From contig OY365807.1 in NCBI GenBank assembly GCA_959347315.1, positions 7,909,415 through 7,973,414 of the forward strand: a stretch of DNA of 64,000 nucleotides, read 5' to 3'. The stretch is from Bimastos eiseni (Eukaryota > Annelida > Clitellata > Crassiclitellata > Lumbricidae). A program made the translations under genes and the position numbers. Below, piece by piece: positions 35,050 through 47,960 of this stretch (positions within the stretch are counted from its first letter, which is position 1; each line of letters begins with the position of its first letter). The notes under the pieces are model-generated. The model worked only from the letters and a program-made list of their open reading frames with translations. It was not told the origin of the DNA and did no database searches.

Positions 35050-35300
35050 TAAGGACTGGAGAGATAGAGAAGGAAGGGGAGGAGGAGAAGGCGAAGAAGG
35101 AGAATAATAAAAGGGGATAACCGTAGGCCTAATTGTGCCCCTCCTGAGGCTCCTTGCACAATGTCGGTTCTATAATGGAAACAACACGATGAAGATTTAA
35201 AAGAGGAGAGGGAAATCTGGAACGGAGGAGGAAGGAAAAGACAGGCAAAAGAAGAGAGGAGGAGGAGGAATGTGGATAAAAGGAGGAGAAAATGATGCAA
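35050..35300 (+). repeat. Purine-rich tracts
   Basis: GAGGAGGAGAAGGCGAAGAA and GAAGAGAGGAGGAGGAGGAA, separated by a non-repetitive insert with a GTAGGCCTAATTG word. Confidence 0.65.
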
Positions 35301-36819
35301 GAATACAGGACCTAATTAGTCTAAAGCACATTATGCAGGTTATTGCGCTCTCGAAACATATTAAGCAGTGAAGGAACAGCGACTCTGTGGGGAAGTCATT
35401 GACACAGCAATCCTTCGACTGTAGAAGTCAAAACGTTTTCATGTCAACATGGCGGTTCAAATGACACCGTTATTCACGCAACGGAATCAATGCGTGATAG
35501 CCATAAACGTTGAGCCTAGAGACAACGTTATCGATTCCACGTCCGACCAAACGACGCGCGACAGACCAACTCATTGCGCTGGCTAGATGAAAACCCGAAT
35601 CAAAGTGTCTTTTTACAAAGTGCAGGAGGTTTATGTGTCAGTCCTGGCGTCCCTGAAACGCGTTTCCAAACATTAGCACAGAGCGCCACATCTACAAAAG
35701 TAATGCGAAATTGTTAGACTGTCCGATATTTATTAATTGGCGGATGATTTTTAGCCAAGCTGAAAGGTTAATCAAAAAAAGTTCTGCAGTGGTCGTGTTT
35801 GATTGTTTTATCGAATGTTTGTGGAATTTATTTGCTTTGACGCTTTGAGAAAGAAGAGTTAAAAACTGTAGAGAAAGAGAAGTCAGAGATTGAATAAAGC
35901 GAACGCCGAGTGAGAGCTGGGGACATTCAGACTACAAGAAGGACTGACACACACACACACACGCAGACAAAGAGGAGTACAGGGAGGTATTGGTCTATAT
36001 GAAACACGGCGGTGATGATTACCAACGTATAGCTTATACTACATTTTAAACAAAACTATTCATCAGACCAATATTTTCGAGAGTTAACATATGTCATACC
36101 CCAAGGGTTGGACTGGGATTGCGAACGAATGCGGACCGCATGGATAAAATCGCAATCGCTTGTTAACGACAATGTTAAAGCTTTGGGGTCAGGAAAACTG
36201 TAGGAGGCGTGAGATTCGCCTGAAGCGTTCAGCGAAATATTGAAACCCGTTTAACGGAGGGAGGGAGGAACGGACGGGCGGACGGACCGAGGGAGGGAGG
36301 GAGAGAAGGGAATTGAAGCGTAAGCATGGGGCAGATGAGGAATCTCGTCGAATGGCTCGCTTGTAACCAAATCTATCAAGCGTAAGACCTGCATCGTTGT
36401 TATCTAGTTATATTATGGAAGAGGCAGCAATTCAAGCTCTCAAATGACCTTTACTTTTCTCAGTTTCTTTTGACCAACCGTTGAGGCTCATTCAATTCGA
36501 TAGAGGTGATGTAAATCTCGTAAGTCAATTATGTAAAATGCCGACCAGTAGGTCATTTCATCTATTGGAGACATAGGGTGTAATACAATAACACACAGCG
36601 CAGTCATGTAACAATCAGAGTCGGGCATGTTATTATGTTGCATCTAAGACCTTCAGTGCGAATGATATTTGCAACTGCGCTTTAAAGAGGACTACTCCTT
36701 GTTCGTTCTAACCTACACCCTTCTTGCTTTGACTCCATCAAATTATTTAAAAGTACGCTTGAATTTTTTTGTCTGAAATTTGTGTCATGAAGTACTTCGA
36801 AAAATATCGCAAGTAGTTA

Positions 36820-38040
36820 GGTAACGCGAATGTCTTAGATGCTAACGATGAGTCAGGAGACGATTCTGGTTTTATTATCAATGGATCAAACACATGCAAT
36901 CCGTCTGATGATGAAACAAACGATGATGGCGTTCAACTTGGTAGTAATCAACGTTGTGAATAACCTGAATCGAATGACGCAGTCAAGAGACTTCGTCGTA
37001 GCCTACCAACACTTGCTTCATGCCCGTCACAGTGTTTTAGACAGGGCAGCTCCTGTGATAGCTTCAGTGGTGCAGTAGGATTTCGTTGTAATACATGTTA
37101 CGTCGAATTGTCGATTGTGGTTGACCAACTTAAAGTTAAACGTGAACGTTCAAAGAAGCGCAACAAGCTGCAAGACTTCAACAATGCAGGCGATTTAGAT
37201 GGTTGATATCTTGATGGTTGAAAAGGCTACACTCTACAGATCGTCAAAGAGGACAAACTATTGTTATCGGCGAGTTGCTATCGAGAAACGCTTATTGTTC
37301 GCTAAGGAACCAGGTTCCATTTATTTTGGGCATGGATTCACCTACTACTGGATCATCCTTACAAATTAAAAAACCCAGTCAAGTCGAATTTGCTGTTGGA
37401 AACAATATAGAAAATGTGGCCAAACTAGTGGCTGATGCATGGTTGTGATAACACCAATCTGAAAACGATACGGAATAGTGGAGATATCAGGCTGATGTCA
37501 GAAACCCATATATATATAGAGTTGTTAGTATGCCAGCTTGATGGGATTGAACTACCACTGCGACAACCAGTCCAGCGGTCCTCTCCTTTTCTCTAACCAA
37601 TTGATAAAGTTCTATTAATGTTCGAACAGTAACCGGTAGCGTGCTTTGAATACTTGTTTTAGCTTTGAGTGACCTAAGTATCCTACTGACTAACAATTAT
37701 TTGAGGGGTCTTCGTAACGCGGTCATTAGTGGTCATTTCTCGTAAAATTTATTTATATTAAGAAATTCTGAAATTTTGAGCCGTTAACAGCTGCAAGCAA
37801 ATTGTTACGATGTATATTGTCAGTTGTTAACCGTCAGTGGAACCTCTAACGCTGGAGATAATTATATGTAGTGGAAATTTATGCTCAGGTGTGGTTTGCA
37901 ATGAAGATGAAGTCGTCACGCAAAGATGGAAGAGGATACCTGTGGCCCACAATGATATATTTGACTTGCATCATCTCTGTAATGAACCTAAAGCCGTCAT
38001 AGATCTTGTGTTACAACATAACGTTTATTTTTAGCTACCA
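36820..38040 (+). pseudogene. Coding-like degraded stretch, family unrecognised
   Basis: Several plus-strand frames have protein-like composition but are broken. One runs NANVLDANDESGDDSGFIIN, meets a stop near 36960, then continues DAVKRLRRSLPTLASCPSQC and FRCNTCYVELSIVVDQLK, with Cys pairs that might be a zinc knuckle. A second has EKRLLFAKEPGSIYFGHGFT (37275-37345). A third has VVTQRWKRIPVAHNDIFDLH (37910-37970). I do not recognise the family. A decayed transposable element protein or a host pseudogene are both possible, and chance is not excluded. Confidence 0.28.
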
Positions 38041-40846
38041 TTTATTTTAAATTGTTACCGAAAAGAAATTCGTGAGCTGGGAATACGTGATAACATGTAT
38101 CTATGAAACTGTATAGTCTGGCTTCCTAATCGAAGGTATGACATCGAACGCAATATTTTCCACAAATCCCAGTACCTTTTACATCAAAATACATTTGTCA
38201 AAGACTTGCATATTTAATAACAATATCAACGGTTTACTGAGACCCGCCAATCTACTTCGGGATTATTATCATGCTATATCAGCAATGTTTGGCTGTCTCT
38301 GCGCGTCTGCACGTGGTGTTCAACCAATTTCTTTCGGTCCAACTTTCATTAGCTTCTGCAGGATAATCCATTATGATCCGAAAAATGTCTTGGTTCAGAA
38401 AATGCTCCACACATTTCTATCTTCTTTAAGGCAACACTGGCTTCTTTGTGTAATGTAGTCTTCTTTCCATTCATTGTGCCAGCTTCTTCGTGTAATGTAA
38501 TATCTTCTTTCCACTCATTGTACCAGCCATACGTGTAGCTGAAACCAGATAGCAGCAACGTCCATCCCATTCCTAGATGAAGTTGTGCTTGATTCCTTTT
38601 ACGGCAGTCCTAATCCGCATCAGTGCATCACACAACTGCCAGTACCATCATGCAGCTCTGACTAAGAGGCTTGTACTTTATATCCATTCATTGGTTCTCT
38701 TTTCCTAATACCAGTAATTTCACTGGTGTCACATTACGACTACAATGAATTACAGCTTGAAACTAGCTAAAGTTAATTATGATGCACTTCTTTTTCCAGA
38801 AGCGGATCACGACTCATTACTTACAGTATCTTTAAGTTTCAAACACTTGGATTTCTAACTGCTTCCTCTCCTTGATGTTGACTATAGTCGCTCCTCAGAT
38901 ACACATGTTTCTGTGACCACGCACGCGATACAAATATAATTAAAAAGTAATCATAATATAAGGGACGATCCTAAATGCAACGGTTATAGGACATGCTCTC
39001 TCTGGACATCACTTCCGGGCATACTCCTCCGAGACATGATCCTCCCGGAAAATATTAATTCTCTGACGAAATCCCCAGATTTTGTGTTGGATATAAGCCC
39101 TGCACATAATCACCCCTCTATGTATTACATATTTATACCCTACTTCCTTATTGAATTGACAACCCTTTATTGCCAATAATTTATCATATTAGGATTATAC
39201 ATTTTTCGTCCAATGTTTTTCTTGCTCAAATAGAAGTTAGAAGGATGAAAATAATTCTTACCAACATGCAAGGTGGATAGATGAATGTAACGACTATTAT
39301 TCTTGCCTAAATAGAAATCGGAAATATGAAAACAGTTCATATTATTTAGAAGTTGGACTAACCAAAATTATTCCAGCATAAATGGAAGTTAAAAATTGAA
39401 ACAAAACAATGGGAAAATATTCTTATAGATGTTATTGAATATAATGCATTGGATTTTCGCATTACAATTGTACACATAGGTGCTTTTGGAATAATGCATC
39501 ATTTTGAGGTAATTTTATCCATAGGTATTATGTGAGAGAGTTTTTCTGGAGATTATGTCCAAAGGATTAGGTCCATCTACCAAATGCCACATTCTATTGA
39601 ATTGCTCTTCTGATTAAGAATATTTGTTTATATTCTTTTGAGATAAGGAAGCCCTGTGCGAAAGTAAAACGTGCTGCAATATGTCTCAAGCATCTGATAA
39701 CAACTTGAAGCAATTACTTGACTCCGACAGATTTTTAATTATCTGTATTTTTCATATTTGACTTTCACTCTTCTTTTTTCTAAAAATTATATTTGGTTAA
39801 TATCGCAGACAACTAGTTTCACGACAAAGCTAAAAAAGCAAGTTGCTCAAAATACATTATTAACACAAACAGAAATACGTTATTAACACAAACAGAAATA
39901 CGAACCTTTATGTAGTGAAACAAATAAATACGCTTCATCTTGAGTGTGGTTAAATTGAAATTTTGATTTATAACACAGCCGAAGAGAAATTTATTCTAGA
40001 ACAGATCCGAAGCGGGAGAATCCGTCTCTGATTAGGTTACCTCTGGAGTGGGGCTCTTAAAGATAGACTTCGTTTATGGACAGCGCCTGTGAACAAATAC
40101 CAATGTAGGCACATGTAGGTAGGCACAAAGCTGGTGCACCATTCCGGTGCTGGTTTCTCTAACGTGTGCTTATGCTGGCGAAAAAAAATTTCAAAGATTT
40201 GCATCAGGCTACATCATAATTTGCCGTTTTTGCAGGCGGACTTTAAAAGGCTTTATTAAAAGCTCCTTCAAACGGGAAGCGGTGGTGAAGGATCTCACCT
40301 GATGAATTCATTGACAATTTAACAGGGTTGAGGCCATAGGATAAGTAGGCATAATATAAATTAAACTAATATGGAGTCAAAACTCGTGACCGCATGATTA
40401 CCGGTCATGCGTGTAGCAGACCACCGTGCATGTCGTAGCATTGTTCAAAGCTGCTGCAGATCTATAGATCATCCGTAGACCATATAATTAGTCTATGATT
40501 GTCCTTCATGTATTGTTCTGTTGCTGATTGACGTTTGATGTATGAATGCAATTTGCCTAGCGCCTATATGGGTGCTTCATGCGTAAATATTCTAAATGAC
40601 CTAACCAGGTGCGTCTTAAGACATTATGAGAATGTTTGATGAGCAGAATGAAATGCAGGAGAGCGCACATGTAAATGTATGTGATGTCGTCCTAGGCTAA
40701 TGATTTATTGAGCACTCAACTATGTTCATACCTTAACAATGAAGCAAGAAAACATTAAACTAACAAAAGCAAGCTGAAGTATAACCACATAATTCGTTTA
40801 TAGTCCGTACTTAGTGTCACGATAATAATAAGTTTAAGCAATATTA
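38041..40846. other. No gene seen
   Basis: AT-rich DNA. A frame at 38138-38458 is open for 106 codons without recognisable similarity. Confidence 0.4.
39853..39903 (+). repeat. Two-copy 23 bp tandem repeat
   Basis: ATTAACACAAACAGAAATAC plus G occurs twice in a row with TT between. Confidence 0.8.
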
Positions 40847-40877
40847 TTGATAATCGATATAAGATTCCAGAGCAACG

Positions 40878-41095
40878 AGAGTGAAGATGACGATGATGAT
40901 GATGAAAATAATAATAATAATAATAATATTAATAATAATGATGATGATGATGATGATGACGGTGGTGGTGATGGTGATTATGATGTTGATGGTGGTGATG
41001 GTAATGTGATGGTGGTGGTGGTGGTGGTGATGGTGATGGTGATGATGATGATTATGATGATGACGATGATATTATTATCATTATTATATACGGTG
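40878..41095 (+). repeat. GAT/AAT/GGT trinucleotide arrays
   Basis: (GAT)n, (AAT)n, (GAT)n and (GGTGAT)n in series. Asp/Asn-rich frames are artefacts. Confidence 0.94.
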
Positions 41096-41184
41096 GAGAC
41101 GTAACCGTTCCATAAACACAATATCTCAGTCTCCGGACAATTTTTTATCACCTGAGGGATCAGAACTATACGTCTGGATAAAAA

Positions 41185-41264
41185 TAAAATAATATAATAG
41201 TGATAATAGTAATAATAGTGATATTAATAACATTAATATTAATAATAATAATGATAATAATAAC

Positions 41265-41312
<48 letters not shown>

Positions 41313-41315
41313 GAT
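41185..41315 (+). repeat. (AAT)n array
   Basis: TAATAATAGTGATATTAATA passing into perfect (AAT)n at 41268-41310. Confidence 0.94.
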
Positions 41316-41489
41316 GATTAGTGTCCAGTATTCACCAGTTCACATCTGGACTTTCATCCGCAAGGCAGTTTACCCCAAGATACCAACCCACCGCAACTAT
41401 ACGCAGACAAGACCAAGTTCGAGAAGAAGCAGAAGAAACAGAGGAAGAAGAGGACCCGTCCTAGAATTGCTTTTCATGTCGGCGCATGT

Positions 41490-41785
41490 AGGTGTGTGTG
41501 TGTTGTTGATGCGTGTTATAGATGTTTGTTGATGCGTGTTGTGGTACAGTATGTGTAGGTGTGTTTAGTGATCAGCGGTGTCCGCTAAGTATGATGAAGT
41601 GAGAAGGGAAGTGTCGAAATGTGTTATGTTTTGGTGTGTTCATGTACGTGGGTGTATGTATGTCCCATGGGAAGCAAAGGTGTTTATAGATGTCTGTGTA
41701 GGTATGTGTTTAAGTGTGTGCGTAGGCGTGTGCGTGTATGTTGCTGCGTGAGGGTGTGCAGGTCTGTGCGTGTTTATGGGCGCTT
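41490..41785 (+). repeat. GTGTGT-rich degenerate region
   Basis: GTAGGTGTGTGTGTGTTG, GTGTAGGTGTGTTT and similar words. No gene. Confidence 0.6.
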
Positions 41786-42649
41786 TAAATAGAACATGTC
41801 AACGCGAGTTACTCGTATAGAGAAGAAGGGCGAGGAGGGCGAGGAGGGCAAGGTGTCGTTTCCGAAAGTCGGAGTTGGTCGATTATGAGGTCAGGTTGTT
41901 GATAGGGTTTTCGCGTGGTAATCGAGTCACGCACAGACGCTGTATTACGCAACTCCATCCTCGCTCGAGAACGAGGTTTAGCCGGATGTTACACAATCCG
42001 ATCGTATGACGTCAAGAAAAGATACAATCTGGCAACTGCTAAGTCTGGGCGTTAAAGAAAGATAAAGTATTTGAAGGATGACCACTGGATATCATTTTCA
42101 TAGAATCTCATGCATTCCGCTTCGGCTAAGGCTTCCGTATGAGTTCGAATTCTTGTTAGTTGCAGAAAATTATTTTCAAACCGGACGCAAGACGTATACG
42201 ACCGTTAATCACGTAATTAAACTTAATGGCTACTGATAAAAACACACATCGTCTGGATTCAAAGCACAGTCATTGACGCCTATTCCACGAAGGCCTAGCT
42301 ATGTCTAATAGATTCTAAAGGCTACAGTAATGTCTAGCTATAGGCCACAGCGATTAAGCTCTATATATACACTAAACAATTGATGTCCACGAGCATTTTG
42401 ACAACATTAGTTTCCATACTGTGTTCAGATGTGACATTTAAAAGTATTTTTAGCGCTTAAGTCGATGGATTTGCCAGTCTCAGGACCACATCCATCCATC
42501 TCATACGATTGCTTCGTAGTTTGTTGATAAGACGCTGGCAGGTGAGGTCAGCTTAAAATAAATCTGGAATGGCTAGAAGGCCTAATCGAGGGGTTGGGAA
42601 TGTCCTGAAAACACTGTCTGCTCAATGAAAGAAGCGATTAATTATGCAG

Positions 42650-43045
42650 CATTCAAAGATGATAACGATGATGATGACGACGACTTTACGATGCAATAAG
42701 AAAGATAGTGGTTCTGACGGCGATGATGATGATGCTGATGATGATCGTGATGGCGAATACGACGACTTAAATGACGACAACGGTGACGGTCATGATGATT
42801 ATGATGACGGTGAAGAGATTTGTCTAATGGAAACGTGAAATGATCGGCAACTTCGATGATGATTATAAATGTGATGATGATGATGACGATGACGATGGTG
42901 GTGGTGGTGGTGGTGGTGGCGATGATGACGATAATGATTATTATGATGATGATTATGATGACGATAGTGCTAATTATGATGACAAAGGCGACGACGATGA
43001 TGATGATGATGGCAATAATTATTCTAGTGATGAGGGTTTGGTGAT
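42650..43045 (+). repeat. GAT/GAC/GGT trinucleotide arrays
   Basis: (GAT)n with GAC and GGT blocks. The Asp-rich frames 42644-42838 and 42840-43052 follow from the repeat. Confidence 0.94.
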
Positions 43046-43286
43046 ATTTTGAGAATTATGTAGAGTGAGCGCTGGAAGCTGGATCAACCGCATAGGGAAA
43101 TTGTTTCAAACGTCTGAAAAATTACATATGTAGACCTACATAAAAATAATATATCTGATATACATAGACATTATATATAGCTCATTTATATGTATACAAA
43201 TATACTGAGACAGAGAGCCCGGATTATAATATTTTAACGCATGAGATATCATATATATATATATATATTATACATTTACATAATAT

Positions 43287-43322
43287 AGGTCAGTTTATAA
43301 TTGGCGACAAAGGGGAACGTCA
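43287..43322 (+). repeat. Dispersed 35 bp direct repeat, copy 1
   Basis: TAGGTCAGTTTATAATTGGC plus GACAAAGGGGAACG recurs at 43857-43893 with two substitutions. Confidence 0.7.
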
Positions 43323-43460
43323 TATATATCGATGTTATACCATGCAATAAATTTTAATCTAATCCATTGTGATATGCGTGCGTTTATTATATCAATTCGC
43401 AACTTATCGTATTGAAATACCTTTTCAGTTAGTTAACACACTCTTCAGCTCATCTGTGAA
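43323..43460 (+). mobile_element. MITE-like repeat related to the 46274 and 46986 copies
   Basis: ACCATGCAATAAATTTTAAT, then CTAATCCATTGTGATATGCG, parallels CCCATGCAATAAACTTGAAT then CTTATCCAGTTGGCATTATA at 46986. The following CAATTCGCAACTTATCGTAT weakly resembles CGATTCACAACTTACAGCAT at 33985. Copies are fragmentary. Confidence 0.4.
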
Positions 43461-43856
43461 CATCCTTAAGCAGAAGAGATATGGCACCCGTCGAGTTCAA
43501 CATTCAGACGGCATCCATGGAGTAATCCCCAGACTGATCCTTCCACAATATCTCGCATCGTATATAATCAACAACAGAACATAAAAAGTGTTTTACTCTT
43601 AATGAAATCCATTTCCGGTTGCCTTAGCGAAATCCGCTAAAATAATAATTCTTCCTCGTTGAGCAAACTTTCTGCCTGCATTAAAAATGATGAACGACAC
43701 CTGCGAACGTTTTAGTTCGTCGTTGCGTCCCATTTTGCATCGGACGCGATGAATTGGCAATTAAAGTTGTTTTGACGTGTTTACTATTAGGTCATGAGAT
43801 CAATCAAAATCAGAAAAGTATTTGATTGGTCACCAGTTGCACAAGTGAGTCTAGTA

Positions 43857-43893
43857 GGTCAGTTTATAATTGACGACAACGGGGAACGAGATA
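43857..43893 (+). repeat. Dispersed 35 bp direct repeat, copy 2
   Basis: TAGGTCAGTTTATAATTGAC plus GACAACGGGGAACG. See the copy at 43287-43322. The two lie 570 bp apart, with the CCATGCAATAAA repeat beside the first. Confidence 0.7.
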
Positions 43894-43999
43894 ACCGAGT
43901 TTTATTTTCAGCTGTCAAAGTGATAGTTTCTATGTTTGATATAAATCCAGTGCTGTCCAACGTTTTTGACACCGCAGGCTGTGGAAGATATTTTACTTG

Positions 44000-46046
44000 A
44001 AGCGTATACGGTCGAGCCAGTCAACTCAAAAGCCTTTTCTTGTCTATGGGTTGATGCTTGTCAAAATCTTCATTTATGGACGTGTGGTGCTTCTGTAGAT
44101 TGGCATTTCCTAAACTAGAGAGATAGAATTTCTGGCATATCAAACACAGCGGCTTATCGATTGACAAAGTAAAGACAACATCTAGTTCCCAGGACGTACT
44201 AAACGCACGGTTCTTCTCGGTTACTTTCCGCTTGTCTTCTCACCGTTCGATTTACTTGTCATTTGTCTAGACAGAAATAACCACTTCTTATGAATGGCTG
44301 TCATTGTATTACAAAACATTTGCCTGCTAGCGTCCTAGACATTCGCCTCGGCTTTTATTGATTTCAGCAGGGTGTATTTATTTTAATACTTTCCTTTTAA
44401 TTAGGGCCTACTCGCGACTCCGCATCTTCGGCAGAACAGGGTATACGAATGTACTAACTTACTGGTTATTTCTCACTATCGTTTGATAGGTGGAGGTAGC
44501 TATAGTCACAGTAAGCTACGATATTCGATTTTGTGGGTCTCGGCTCACATTTAGACAAGTTTTATGCATCGCGTGAACTGGATGTTGTCATCACGTTGTC
44601 TAATGGTAACACAACGTTTAGCAAATAGGCCAATAACTTTGTTTTACTTAATATTTACACAAATTGCAAAATACAATGCATGCCAGGGCTAGCTGATCAA
44701 AATCAGCCCACGGGCCGCGGATTTAACGGCACTGCCCTAATCCGGTGAAATAGATGAAAAATCTTGGTTCTGACAGTGGCGTCGTGTAAAACTGACTTCG
44801 TTCGATGCTTTAGATTTCTGTCGTCTCCTCTTATGAACCTCTCGAAGCAATAAATAACAATTTACCTCTGCCCTTATACCGCTTTTATTTTCTGGGAAGG
44901 TGACTCGACTGCATTGTCCACAGGTGGTCGCTACTGGAATGATCTTCACTAAGTGGGTTAGATGCGAAGTAAGCGTGCGCTCCCTGGAGTCAGGGCATCA
45001 CGGATCACCAGAATCGCTGTTCATCAGGACGGCAATAGTTAGAATCCTCTCTCTTAGAATACACGCTCCGCCATTTAATGGATATTATCCCCACTGCTGT
45101 GCGCGTGACCCAGGAAGGAGATTCGAACTATTGAAGATAACCAGAGTTCATATCCGGGACGACAACGATCAGTAAGTAGCACACTAGACGTCTGCATCGG
45201 TAGACCAACCGTCTATATCCCAAGGCAGGTGACTGAGTGAAATAATTACTTTCTGCCAATGCATTGTTAATGATGTCGTCGCCCGTAAAGAACTGCTATG
45301 GACACGGCCATGCGCAGTTGAGTTCCCAACCGGAAGGGGCTTCTAGCTTCGTCATTGAAGTTAGGCATCAACATAAGAGACCATGGCAGAAATATTGCTT
45401 GACCAACACCTTAGCTCATCGAATGGATAGCTTTGTAACCATATGCCTATATATCTTCAGACTATTTCAGTCCCTACCTCGAATGCAGCTTTCAAGAAGA
45501 TTGCGTCATTTCGCAGAGTAAATAAGATTAATGTAGTTTTATCACAGATTTTGTCCAATTTGCGCCATTCATTCTCGTGCATAATAAGCTCCGAGACAAG
45601 GATTGTGTCGTCAAATCGACTGATCAACGTTGCCAATGTCGCGAACAGCTTCACAATAGCATCGTTAGAGGCGTAGGCCTATCGTATTGTTTGAACGTTA
45701 TACTAAGTTAGAGAATGGATGAATGCTTCAAGAAATGCACCCATTTTGATTAGAACGCTTACAAACTTTCAATTGACGTCAAGCGTTGTATGTAACTTTC
45801 ATAATAAAACTATTATTATATGTGCAAAATGTCTGATTCCGTTTACGGAATATTTACATGTTTGGGTCATGAAATATAATCTGCTGCAATGTATCGTATT
45901 CAATGTTTGTATTGCATCGCATGACAATCATATTGCAATTCATTGTGTTTCGGCCTATAGTATTGCAATGTATTGTGCTGCATTGTGATTGTTTATTTTC
46001 TTTTGTTTGTGTTATATTGCAATGTATTGCCTGTTCATACTTTCAG
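44000..46046. other. No confident gene; region just upstream of the TM1 exon
   Basis: I looked for a receptor N-terminal exon with a phase-0 donor and found none convincing. From 45870 to 46030 the words TGCAATGTATTG and TTGCAATTCATTGTG recur (a short degenerate repeat). Confidence 0.4.
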
Positions 46047-46188
46047 AGAGGTCAGCTGATATTCCTGATATTTCTCTTCGTCTTCATAGTCATTGGCAAT
46101 CTGTCCGTTTTGCTTGCTCTCGGATTGTCGAAGCGTGGCAAGAAATCGTTCCGGATGAACTATTTCATTATGAACCTTGCTCTGGCAG
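46047..46188 (+). CDS. NPSR/CCAP-type neuropeptide GPCR, TM1 exon (partial gene)
   Basis: This is the first confidently placed exon of a rhodopsin-family peptide receptor acting at the plasma membrane. It reads from RGQLIFLIFL through the TM1 signature VIGNLSVLLALGLSKRGKKS into FRMNYFIMNLALA, the intracellular loop 1 to TM2 pattern shared by crustacean cardioactive peptide receptors (arthropod versions have RKSRMNFFIMHLAIAD) and vertebrate neuropeptide S receptors. The acceptor is the ...ctttcag ending at 46046 and the donor is gtaggt at 46189. The exon holds 47 codons plus one base, so it starts in phase 0 and ends in phase 1. That final G joins AC at 48528 to make the conserved Asp of TM2. 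It has no initiator, so a separate upstream exon must encode the extracellular N-terminus. The ligand cannot be deduced from sequence. Signalling through G proteins is family knowledge. Confidence 0.9.
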
Positions 46189-46273
46189 GTAGGTAATCAG
46201 CGTCAAAATACATTTTCTGATTGATTGATTTAACACCAAAACAATAATAATGATATTCACGTATATATATATA

Positions 46274-46590
46274 TCAATAAATCCCATGCAATAAGATATA
46301 ACAAAAGCCCTCTCTCAATATATATATATATATATATCATATATATATATATATATGATATTAACAAAAGCCCTCTCTCAATATATATATATATGATATT
46401 AACAAAAGCCCTCTCTCAATATATATATATATATGATATTAACAAAAGCCCTCTCTCAATATATATATATATGATATTAACAAAAGCCCTCTCTCAATAT
46501 ATATATATATATATATATTGATATATATATATATATATATATATATTGAGAGAGGGCTTTTGTTATATCTTATTGCATGGGATTTATTGA
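46274..46590. mobile_element. MITE-like inverted repeat with internal tandem copies
   Basis: The left arm 46274-46318 (TCAATAAATCCCATGCAATA...) and right arm 46546-46590 are perfect 45 bp reverse complements. Between them the segment ACAAAAGCCCTCTCTCAA with TA-repeat spacers is repeated about four more times on the plus strand. It lies in the receptor intron just after the TM1 exon. Related sequence (CCCATGCAATAAACTTGAAT) is at 46986-47015 and near 43340. Confidence 0.8.
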
Positions 46591-46979
46591 CGTTATATAT
46601 TACGCATGTTCATGATATATGACGGGTTAATAGCCTTAATAGCGCTGCTTCCTTGGTTCCTTTAGGTTCTCCATTGTAATTATATATTTCCTGTTAACTA
46701 ATGTTATACTATACCTTATTTATGGATGCAATAGAGATTATGTTATGTTATATAATAGTTTAATATCATATTATATGATATCACATAATCTTTATTGCTT
46801 CCATATGATATATATATAATATATATATATATCGACCTTATAATATATGCTTGTATTTATATTTATAAATATATTGAGTGAGAGAACCTAACTTATATTT
46901 TATTTCATGGAATATCAATTATATCAAGTCTATATATATATATTGCACATGTATATAATATAATTATAACATATATTAA

Positions 46980-47060
46980 CATAATATCCCATGCAATAAA
47001 CTTGAATCTTATCCAGTTGGCATTATATGCATATCGCGAGTCACTGTCTTTCCTCACTTG
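46980..47060 (+). mobile_element. Fragment of the CCATGCAATAAA repeat family
   Basis: It begins ATCCCATGCAATAAACTTGA and continues ATCTTATCCAGTTGGCATTA. Its first part equals the arm of the inverted repeat at 46274. Confidence 0.45.
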
Positions 47061-47869
47061 CTCTGTCATAATAGTAATATATATATATACACCACTCCAA
47101 GGGTGCCCTGTCCCATCCTGTCAACGTTTCTCTATATAATCAATGGAATCGACTTCATTCTGATGTGAATGCTGTCACCCACAAAACCATTAAATATGAC
47201 AGCACAGTGTGCACAAGGCTACGCTCAGAAGGGAGTTTATCTTCATCAAGAGATAAAGGCATCTACATACATCAACCCTAGAAGCCATTCTCTGACTGTC
47301 GAAACATTGCCTGTCAATACTACTCCTTGAGGGATGTCCTGTTGTACCATTCCTTGTCTGTTTATCTTTTCTGACCTCATCACGTCTGAAATTATTTTAT
47401 CTAGTTTCGTCTGTTCAAATACAATTTACACAGACAAAAAAAGAGGAGAAGAGCCGAGCTTTGAGCTAACTTAGAAAGACACCCATGAATATGATGTGTT
47501 AGCGACTACATTGTTTGGCCATTAGTAATCTCCCTCGACGTTCGATCTTACCACTAACGGTATACAACTCCACAGCATCAATAGACGAGCATGCACTTCA
47601 ATGGCCAAATGCATGTCTCACTCTAAGATAGAATCAGATATTCATGCCACACTAAAGCTTAGGCCTATATATACGATTATATCACATGTATTCCAATTCA
47701 GCTTTTTTTATTCTGTCTTGTTAGAATCTATCTTGATTGAATTCAATTAAACTGTGTCTAATTCTGTTGAACGTAAACACTTCCTCTACCGTCGTTCTGA
47801 TCTTTCTTACATACGTTTCGTTCAGGAGACCGGTTTTTTTGACATTCTTCAGAGGGATCCTTTGATTCA

Positions 47870-47960
47870 ATCGTCTCTCTGTCTGTCTCTTTCTCTGCCT
47901 CTGCCTCTGCCTGTCTCCGTCTCTGTCTGTCTCTGTCTCCGTCTATGTTCAAGTCTCTCT
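47870..47960 (+). repeat. CTGTCTCTG microsatellite
   Basis: TCTCTCTGTCTGTCTCTTTC-type repeat inside the first receptor intron. Confidence 0.92.

Noticed and set aside
38138..38458. 106-codon plus-strand frame
   Set aside because: No motif, splice context or repeat support.
45100..45225. tRNA-like boxes on the minus strand (AGTTCGAATCTCC)
   Set aside because: Only a B-box-like word is convincing and box spacing is too long.
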